Assembly (NCBI RefSeq): GCF_910589235.1
Contig: NW_025813595.1
Coordinates: forward strand, 1,364,001-1,428,000
Direction of reading: 5' to 3'
Origin: Vespa crabro
Lineage: Eukaryota > Arthropoda > Insecta > Hymenoptera > Vespidae
DNA: 64,000 nt
Part shown: one piece after another, positions 55,800 to 64,000 of the stretch
Layout: every line of letters begins with the position of its first letter
Numbering within the stretch: position 1 is the stretch's first letter
The notes under the pieces: generated by a model
The model's input: only the letters and a program-made list of their open reading frames with translations
The model's database searches: none
Told to the model about the DNA's origin: nothing
Position numbers and translations under genes: made by a program

Positions 55800-56730
55800 A
55801 ATTACAATAATAAAGATAATAATGACAATAATAATACGAATAATAATAATTATAATAATATCAATAATAACGAAAAGAACGCTAAAAATAATAGTCATAA
55901 TATCTATAATGACACTAATAACGATAACAACAACAATAATATAAACGAAAATATCGAAAATATTGATAATGATATTAACATTGATAAGAATAATAACAAT
56001 AATAATGATAATAATGACAATAATATTAATAAAAATAATAACGATAATAACGATAATAACGACAATAACGATAATTGCGATAATAAAGATTATAATAAAA
56101 ATTAACGATAAAAACGATAATATTAGTAATATTAATGACGATAATAACGATATTTACGATAATAATAATAATAATAATAAATATAACAAAGATATTAACG
56201 TTAATAACTATAATTGAAATAACGATAATTACGATTATAACGATGTTAACGGTAATAATAGTAAATATAACGATAATGTCGATTATAATAACTACACTAT
56301 TAACGATAATTTAGATAATAATAATAATAATAAGAATAACAACTGTATCAACGATAATAACGATAATAACGATATTAACAACAAAAAAACTAATAATAAT
56401 TATAAGGGGTAATAAAGATTATAACGGTATTAAAGATAATGACAATAATAATAATTGTATTAATAAAGATAGTAATGATAATATTGGAAATAAGGATAAT
56501 AATAATAACAATAATAACGATAATAACGATATTAATGATAATAACAACAACAATAATAATAGTAATAATAATTAAAACGATAATAACAATTATAATAATA
56601 ATAAAAATAACAATAATAGAGATAATAACGACAATATTAATTATAATAATAATAATAATAATAATATCGATAATATCGATAATAACAATAATAATAATAT
56701 TATTAATTACAACAATGACAATAATAACGA
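55800..56730. repeat. Triplet repeat without assigned mate
   Basis: It lies between the 213-bp array and module R copy 3. A TAAGGGGTAATAAAG string near 56402 is a rare G-run. Confidence 0.6.
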
Positions 56731-57290
56731 TAATAAGGATAATAATAAATACGATAAAGTCGATAATATCGACAATAGTATTAACAATATTAATGATATC
56801 GATAATAATATTAACAATATTAACGATAATATCGATAATAATAATAACATTATCAACGATAATATATATAAAAATTATAACAATAATAGTAATAACAGTA
56901 ATAACGATAATAACAATAATAACGATAATAACCATAACAATTATAATACCGATAATAGTGATAATAACAATTAAAATCCTATTAACGATATTAATATTTC
57001 TAATAATAGCAATAATACTGATAATAACAATAATAATAGTAGTAATAATAACAATTATTACACTAATAACGTTAAAAACGATAATAACGATAATAATAGT
57101 TTAATAATAATAATAATCACAATAATAACGAGAATAAGGTTATTAACGATAATATCTATAATTATAATAACCGTATAAACAATATTATCGATATTATCAA
57201 CCATAACAATAACGACAATAACGATAATATCGATAATAATAACAACATTATTAACGTTAACATCGATAATAATAATAATAATAACATTAA
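56730..57290. repeat. Module R, copy 3
   Basis: It contains the TACGATAAAGTCG landmark of copy 1, the AATCCTATTAACG landmark of copy 2 and the shared GTTAACATCGATAATAAT end. It therefore links the two other copies in one order. Confidence 0.75.
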
Positions 57291-58029
57291 CAACGATAGT
57301 AACGATAATAAGTATAACAATAATACTGAAAATAACGATAATAACCATATTAACGATAATAATAATAATAATAAGAATAGTAATAATAATAACGTTAATT
57401 ACGATAATAATTATAATAATAACAGTAATTACAACGCTAATAGCAATAATAACGATAATAATGATCATTTCGATAATAATAATAACAATAATAACGATTA
57501 TATCGATTAAAATAATATCAATAATAACAATAATAAAATTAATAATTTTAATAACGATAATAATAAAATTATTATTAATAACAATAATAAAGATAAAAAC
57601 GATAAAAAAATTATAACTTTAATAACGATAATAGTAACATTATTAGTAATAATAATAATAACGATAATAACGAAAATAATGATAATAACGATTATAATAA
57701 CAACGACAATATCGATAATAGTATTAATAATAATAATGATAATTATGATATTTACGATTATTATAATAACAATAATAAAGAAATGAACGATAAATCTTTA
57801 ATAACCATATTAATAATTACGATAATAACTATAATTACGATGTAACGATAATAATAACGATAATATTGATAATAATAATAATCATATTAATGGCAATAAT
57901 ATCGATAATGTAGATAATAACGATAATAACGATATTTACGATAATAATTATAAGAATAATAAAAGATAATAACGATAGCAACAATAATAACGATAATAAT
58001 AATAACGATATCAATGATAATAACGATAA

Positions 58030-58290
58030 TGACGATAATAATAATAGCAATAATAGCGATAACAGCGTTAATAACAATAATCGTAATAATAACGATAGTA
58101 GTGGTAATAACGATGAAAACGATAATAATAATTATAGTAATAACGATAATAACGATATTGACGAAAATAAGGATAATAATAATAGCAATAATAACATTAA
58201 TAGCGATATTGATGATAATAAGAATAATAAAGATAGTAACAATAATAATAGTAGTAATAATAATGTTAATAATGTTATTAAAGATAATAA
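58030..58290. repeat. Module K, copy 4 of 4
   Basis: GCGATAACAGCGTTAATAAC near 58055 and a GAAAATAAGGATAATAATA string match the other copies. Here it is followed by sequence matching 48.34 kb, whereas at 42.7 kb it is followed by sequence matching 29.65 kb. Confidence 0.75.
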
Positions 58291-58429
58291 CGATAATAAT
58301 AAAAATAATAATAACAATAATAACGATAATAACTATATTAAAAATAACAATAATATATGATAACAAAGATAAAAACAACAATAATAATAGTAAAACATAC
58401 GAAAATAAGGATAATAACGATAATATCGA

Positions 58430-58540
58430 CAATTACGTTAATAATTCTAGTAGTAATAACTATAATAACAATAATAACTATTTTTATGAAAACAATAGTA
58501 ACGATAAAATCGATAATGTCGATTATAATAATAATAATAA
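58430..58540. repeat. Module L, copy 3 of 3
   Basis: TCTAGTAGTAATAACT at 58446 followed by ATTTTTATGAAAACAATAG matches 24814 onward. It lies downstream of sequence related to the 340-bp unit, as does the 48.8-kb copy. Confidence 0.75.
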
Positions 58541-58549
58541 CAGCGATAA

Positions 58550-58936
58550 TAACGATATTAAAGATAATAACTATAAATATAATTACAACAATTACGACAA
58601 TAACGATATAAATGATAATAACGATAACAATGGACACAAAATAATAATAATAGAAATAATAAAGTTCATAACGATATTGAACATAATAACTTTATTAATA
58701 ATACTAATAATAACGATAATAACGAATATAATCATAATAACGATAATAACATTAATAAAAATAACAATAATAACGATAATTGCGATAATAATAGAACTAA
58801 TAATAACAATGTAAGCAATAATGACGATAATAACGAAATAACGATAATAACATTAGTAATAATAACAATAAGAAAAATATTAACGATAATACCGTTAATA
58901 TTGATAATTATAATAGCAATATTCTCATTAATACCG

Positions 58937-59012
<76 letters not shown>

Positions 59013-60400
59013 TAATAACGACAATGACGATAAGAACGATAATAATAATAACGATAATATCGAAAATAGTAATAATAATAATACCGATGGGCAAAATAAT
59101 AACGATAAGGACAATAATAATAATAATAATTATAACGATTATAACGGTAATTACAATAAGAACGATAATAATAATAAAATTAATGTCGATAATTACGTTA
59201 ATAACTATAATAATAATTGCATTAATAACGAAAATAACGATAATAATATTAATAATAGTAATAACATTATTAAGGATAATAACGATAATAACGATAACAC
59301 TAATAACAATGACAACGATAAAATCAATAAAATTAATATTAATAATAACGAAAATAAGGATAATATCGATAACAACGATACTATTAATAATAATTATCAA
59401 GATAATAACATAATTAACGATCATATCGATAAAATGATAATAACATTACTAATAATAATAATAATTACAATAATAACGATAAGGACACTAATAATTAGAA
59501 GAATATGGACGATAATAACAATAATAAGGATAATAATAATTACAATAATAACGATACCAACGACAATAACGATAGAAATAATAATAATAATAACGAAAAT
59601 AACCATAATAACGATATCAACTATAATAATATTAACAATAATAAGGATAATAACGATGACAACGATAATAATAACAATATTAAAGATACTAACGATAATA
59701 ACGATTATACGGATTATAACAATATGATAATATCGATAATAGTAATAATAATAAGAACGATAATGAAGATAAAACGATAAAAATCAACTATAATAACGAT
59801 AATTGCAATAATAACTGTAATAATAATAGCAATATTAACGTTAATCAAGATAATATAGATAATAACTATAATTACGATAAGAACAATGAAAATAGTAGTA
59901 ATAATAGAGATATTAAAGATAGTAACGATAATAACGATAATAATAACAACAATAATAACGATAATAACAAAAATAACAAAAAGAATATTAACGCTTATAA
60001 TGATAATAACGATAATAATAATAGCAATAATGACGATTTTAACGTTAAGAACGAAAAAAATAAAACCTTAAATGACCATTATAACATTATCAATGATAAT
60101 AATAGTAATGACGTTAATAATAACCATCATAAATAGATATTAACGATAATAACTACAATATAAATTATAACAAAAATAATAATATTAATAGTAACCACAA
60201 GAAAGAAAATATCGATAATAACAATTATAATAATAACGATAGTAAGAATAATTTCGATAATATTAATAACAATATTATTGTTAAGATCGATAATAATAAT
60301 AATAATAATAACGATAATATCGATAGTAAAAATAATAATGATAATAACAATAGTAAAGATTATAACTATAATATCGACTATAACAATAATAATAATAAGG
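58550..60400. repeat. Triplet repeat, mostly unassigned
   Basis: It contains the AAT run at 58937. GATTATACGGATTATAAC near 59705 and GATAATGAAGATAAAACG near 59760 are shared with module A and module N. The remaining sequence has no confident mate. Confidence 0.62.
58937..59009. repeat. Pure (AAT)n microsatellite, about 24 units
   Basis: It is an uninterrupted run following CATTAATACCG and ending at AACAATAATAACG. It is the second-longest pure run in the window. Confidence 0.93.
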
Positions 60401-60560
60401 ATAATAACGATAATTACGATAATGACGATAATATTAATAACGATAATAACGTTAATAACGTAAATAACGACAATAATAATAGAAATAATAACAATAACAA
60501 CGATAATAAAGATAATAACGATAATAATACTATCGATAATATCGACAATATTAATAATAA
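60400..60560. repeat. Module B, copy 4 of 4
   Basis: AATTACGATAATGACG at 60412 is followed by a GTTAATAACGTAAATAACG motif shared with the 49.8-kb copy. The flanks differ from the other three copies, so this is a separate context. Confidence 0.65.
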
Positions 60561-60739
60561 TGACAACGAAAATAATGATAATAATGATCGTAAAACTAAT
60601 TACAATAAAGATAAGAACAATATTAACGGCAATAACGATAATAACGATAATAAAAATAATAATAGTAATAGCAATAATAACGATAGTGACGATAATAACG
60701 ATAATAGCAATAATACTAATAACGATAATAACGATAATA

Positions 60740-60885
60740 ATACCAACGATAATAACGATAATGTCGATAATATAAATAACAATATTTACGATAATTTCGA
60801 TATTAATAATTGTAATCATAACAATAATAACGATCATAACGATAATAGCAACTATAATAATAACGATAATAACGATATTAATAAT
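60740..60885. repeat. Partial copy of module E
   Basis: TTTACGATAATTTCG at 60785, followed by AATAATTGTAATCATAAC, matches 6500 and 37195. It abuts the single-copy relative of the 213-bp unit that starts at 60886. Confidence 0.72.
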
Positions 60886-61098
60886 AAAATTAATAACGAT
60901 AATTACGATAATAGTAATAATAATAATAACAATAATAACGATAACAACGATGATAAGGATAATAGTAATAACGATAATAACGACAATAATAATAATAATA
61001 ATATTGATAATAAAGATAATAACGATAATATTAATAATTGTAATAATAAGAAAAACGATAATAAAGATAATTACTATAATAATAATAATAATAATAAC
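60886..61098. repeat. Single-copy relative of the 213-bp unit
   Basis: It begins with AAAATTAATAACGATAATTA and continues with AACGATAACAACGATGATAA and GGATAATAGTAATAACG, in the same order as the 213-bp units at 54.9 kb. It then diverges. It is present once, so it may represent the pre-amplification form. Confidence 0.72.
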
Positions 61099-61659
61099 AA
61101 TGATAAAGATAATAGCGAATATAATAATAGTAATAATAAAAATAATAATAATATCGTTAATATCGATAATTACGATAATAATAGTAATAATATCAACGAT
61201 AATATCCATAATAATAATAACAATATTAAAGATAATAACGATAATAATAATAATTATAATAATAATAACAGTAATATCGACAATAAAGATAATAGCCTTA
61301 ATAATAATTACGATTGTAATGATAATAACGAATATAACGATAATAACGATTATAATAATAACGCTAATAACGATAATAATCATAATATTATTATTAATAA
61401 TAACGATAAAGACGATTATAATGGAAATATCAATAATAACAATATGGATAATAACGAAAATAACGGTAATAACGATAATAATAATAGTAATAATAGTAGT
61501 AATAATAAAAATGATAATTACGATAATAACGATAATTATAATAGATATAATAACATTAGGACAATAATAACGATAAAAAAGATAATTACGATATTCATAA
61601 TAACGATAATAAACATGACGACGACAATGAAGATAATAATAATTACGATAATGACGATA

Positions 61660-62200
61660 ATATCGTTAATAATAATAATAATAGCGACGTTAATAACTAT
61701 AATAAATTTATTAACGATATGGTATTAACGATAAAGACGACAATAGTAGTAATAGTAATAATGATAATAACGATAATAATGATAATAAAGGCAATAAAAC
61801 TAAATAAATAAAATAACAACGATATTTTCGAAATTAATGATGAAAGTTATAAGAATAATAATAATAAGAATAATTACATCGATAATAAGGATAATAAACC
61901 TAATAACAGTAACGATAATGCGCTCTTAATAATAGCAATAATAATAACGATAATAACGATAACAACAATAATAACGATAATAACTATATTAACGATATCA
62001 ATAATAACGAAAATAACGTTAATTTCGATATTAATAATAGCAATCTAAAAGATAATAACGGTAACAATAATAATATTATCGACATTAATAACTACAATAA
62101 AGGTAATAAAGATATGGTATTAACGATTGAAACGACAATAGTAGTAATAGTAATAACGATAATAACGATAATAACATAAACAATAATAATAATAATAAAG
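61660..62200. repeat. Q-P-Q composite, copy 3
   Basis: Q occurs as ATGGTATTAACG at 61719 and 62114, with P at 62019. Spacings are 395 bp Q-Q and 95 bp P-Q. The interior holds an unusual GCGCTC near 61921, rare in this window. Confidence 0.85.
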
Positions 62201-63200
62201 ATAGTAAACAAATTATCGAAAATAACGTTAATAACGATCATAATAATAACAATAACAATGATAATAACGATAATAGCTATTATAACGAAAACAACGACAA
62301 TAATAATAATTATAATAATAGTAATATTAACGATTACAAAAGAAATAATGATAATAATAGTAGTAATAATAACAAATATAATAATAATAACGCTAATAAA
62401 GAAAATAACGATAATATCGTCAATAATAATAACAATATTAACTATAATAACAATGATAGTAATAATAATATTAACGCTAATAAAGGTAATAATAGTCATA
62501 ATACTAATAATTGTAACAAAAATAATCACCCCAAAAATAACAATAATAACGGTTATGACAAGAATAATATTAATAATAATAATGATAATAATGATAATAA
62601 CAATATAATCTATAATAATAAATACAATAATAACGGTAATAACTATAATAATGGTAATAATAATAATAATTATAACGATAATAACGATAATATCGATAAT
62701 AATAATATTAGCAAGAGCGATAAGAGCGTGAATAGTAATAACCATAAATTAGATAATAATGATATTAATGAAAATAACTATTATAATAATATTAAATAAT
62801 AAACTAATACGGACAATAACAATAACAATAATAACACAAATACGATTATTACGATAATAACGATAATAATAAGATTAATAATAAAATCGAAAATAAGGAT
62901 AATTACGAAAATAACGGTAAAAGTGATAATAACTATAATAACGACAATAATAATAATAATAATAACGATAATTAATATAATAGCGATAATAATGATAATA
63001 ATAATAATTAAGATAATGAAAATAATAATTATAACAATAATAACAATAATAACAATTATAGAGGTAATTACAATAATAACGATAATAACGATAATAATAA
63101 TAAAAATAATAACAATAATATCGACAATAACGATAATTACGATAATAATAATAACAATTATAGCGATAATAACGATAAGAATGATAATAATATTAATAAT
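62200..63200. repeat. Triplet repeat without assigned mate
   Basis: It is 1 kb between the third Q composite and module I copy 2. It contains AATCACCCCAAAAATAAC near 62523 and AGCGATAAGAGCGTG near 62716 as isolated odd strings. No gene is visible. Confidence 0.62.
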
Positions 63201-64000
63201 AATATCATTGACAACGATTATAACGCTAATTATGATAAGTTTATACCTAAAATAAGGATAATAATAATAAGAACGATAATTATAAAAATAATAATAACAA
63301 TTATAATGATAATAAAGAAAAAATAATAATAATAAGACCTATAAGAACGAAAATATAGATAATATTAGTAGTAATAATAACAATATCAGCAAAAATAACG
63401 ATAATAACGATAATAATATTAACAATAATAACGTTAGTCATATCAATATTGATAACAATAATAACTATAATAAAGGTAACAATAATAATCAATGACGATA
63501 ATGACGATAATAACGTTAATAATAATAATAATAACTATAATAATAATAACTATAAAAACGATAATAACCGTAATAACGAAAATAAGGATGATAGCAATAA
63601 TAATAATAATAATAATAATAATATTAACGAAAATAGCGATAATAACGGTAAGAATAATATAAATAGTAGTAAAAATAAACGTAATAAAGATAATAAGGAT
63701 AATAACATTAATGTAAATAACGATAATAAAGCCAATAATATTAATAATAATAACCATAATAATGATAGTAACGAAAATAATTATAACGAAAATGACGACG
63801 ATAATAATAATCATAACAACGATAGTAAGGATAAATACGATAATATCGATAATAATAATAGCAACATTAACATTAATATCAATAAAAACGATGATATCCA
63901 TAATAATAATAATAATGTTAACGATAATAATGATAATAACGATAATAGCCGTTTTAGTTATAATAATTATAACGAAAATAACGTCAACAACGATAATTAT
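63200..64000. repeat. Module I, copy 2 (runs off the window end)
   Basis: It is colinear with 21.3-22.4 kb and cut by the window edge, so the duplication probably continues beyond 64000. The tract near 63900 has only a short AAT run where copy 1 has expanded. Confidence 0.87.

Larger units (their letters stand above)
1..64000. repeat. 64-kb degenerate AAT/AAC/GAT triplet-repeat tract
   Basis: The whole window is built from three-base steps, mainly AAT, AAC and GAT with single-base variants. Hand counts on two lines give about 15% G+C and about twice as much A as T on the plus strand. In one register it reads as Asn/Asp, in the next as Ile/Thr, and the third is full of TAA stops. The minus strand gives Ile/Val, Leu/Ser and Tyr/Arg strings. 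Open frames of 200-480 codons therefore occur on both strands and switch amino-acid type wherever the triplet register slips, which is what a non-coding triplet repeat predicts. No codon bias, domain, signal peptide or start context favours any of them. The tract is most likely satellite-like or heterochromatic DNA of an AT-rich eukaryote; this is inference and the host is unidentified. Confidence 0.93.

Noticed and set aside
60127..61383. Minus-strand open frame of 418 codons, Ile/Val-rich, resembling membrane segments
   Set aside because: The hydrophobicity is only the complement of AAT/AAC/GAT triplets (ATT, GTT, ATC). No hydrophilic loops, charged clusters or start context are present.
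1..64000. Telomere, rDNA, tRNA genes, transposon ends or retroelement domains
   Set aside because: No telomere-type repeat, structured RNA, terminal inverted repeat or reverse-transcriptase-like frame was seen on either strand.
1..64000. Artefact of untemplated repeat synthesis by a polymerase, or assembly error
   Set aside because: Diverged copies of long modules with ordered landmarks and nested younger expansions look like evolved sequence. I cannot fully exclude an assembly artefact without read data.
1..64000. Replication-origin or matrix-attachment consensus matches
   Set aside because: Such AT-rich consensus sequences match by chance very often at this composition, so individual hits carry no weight.

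Overview
The window is 64 kb of one kind of DNA: a degenerate trinucleotide repeat built from AAT with frequent AAC, GAT, ATT, TAT, AAA and AGT variants, mostly in three-base steps with occasional register slips. I found no stretch of ordinary-complexity sequence, no recognisable protein, no tRNA or rRNA, no transposon and no CRISPR array. Hand counts of two 60-base lines (5041-5100 and 31021-31080) give A 36/T 16/C 4/G 4 and A 33/T 17/C 7/G 3, so G+C is about 15% and the plus strand carries roughly twice as much A as T. That bias keeps the same sign from end to end. Long open frames exist on both strands only because the triplet repeat confines stop codons to one register per strand. They read as Asn/Asp-rich, Ile/Thr-rich, Ile/Val-rich, Leu/Ser-rich or Tyr/Arg-rich low-complexity strings, and I annotate none as a gene.

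The repeat is not featureless. Rare 'punctuation' motifs recur in the same order, which shows that the window is a mosaic of direct duplications at several scales. The largest is colinear: about 0.88-9.2 kb matches about 31.1-39.9 kb, at a spacing of 30.2-31.6 kb. Others are 0.42-1.1 kb with 47.9-49.3 kb; 0.15-0.48 with 52.1-52.5; 2.1-2.6 with 16.6-17.1; 17.3-17.8 with 39.0-39.5 and 51.5-51.95; 20.7-21.3 with 54.3-54.9; 21.3-22.4 with 63.2-64.0; 25.2-25.95 with 32.7-33.2; 29.6-31.0 with 42.9-44.3; 33.8-34.9 with 52.9-54.0; and a four-copy module at 23.9, 29.4, 42.7 and 58.05 kb. Every match I found is direct and none is inverted.

Younger local tandem arrays are nested inside: 4 x 213 bp at 54.9 kb (with a single-copy relative at 60.9 kb), 2 x 340 bp at 48.1 kb carrying a perfect 7-bp hairpin, 2 x 149 bp at 15.6 kb, 2 x 126 bp at 7.2 kb, 3 x 42 bp at 42.0 kb, 2 x 36 bp at 22.25 kb, and pure (AAT)n runs of up to 28 units. 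Several of these are absent from the matching older copy, so they arose after the larger duplications.

The source organism cannot be named from this sequence. The absence of genes, the nested higher-order repeats and the microsatellites suggest nuclear heterochromatin or a satellite-like block of a very AT-rich eukaryote (inference, low confidence). CpG is enriched rather than depleted, which argues against a genome where CpG is heavily methylated and decays. The interesting content is the repeat architecture; I do not see an encoded enzyme or defence system.
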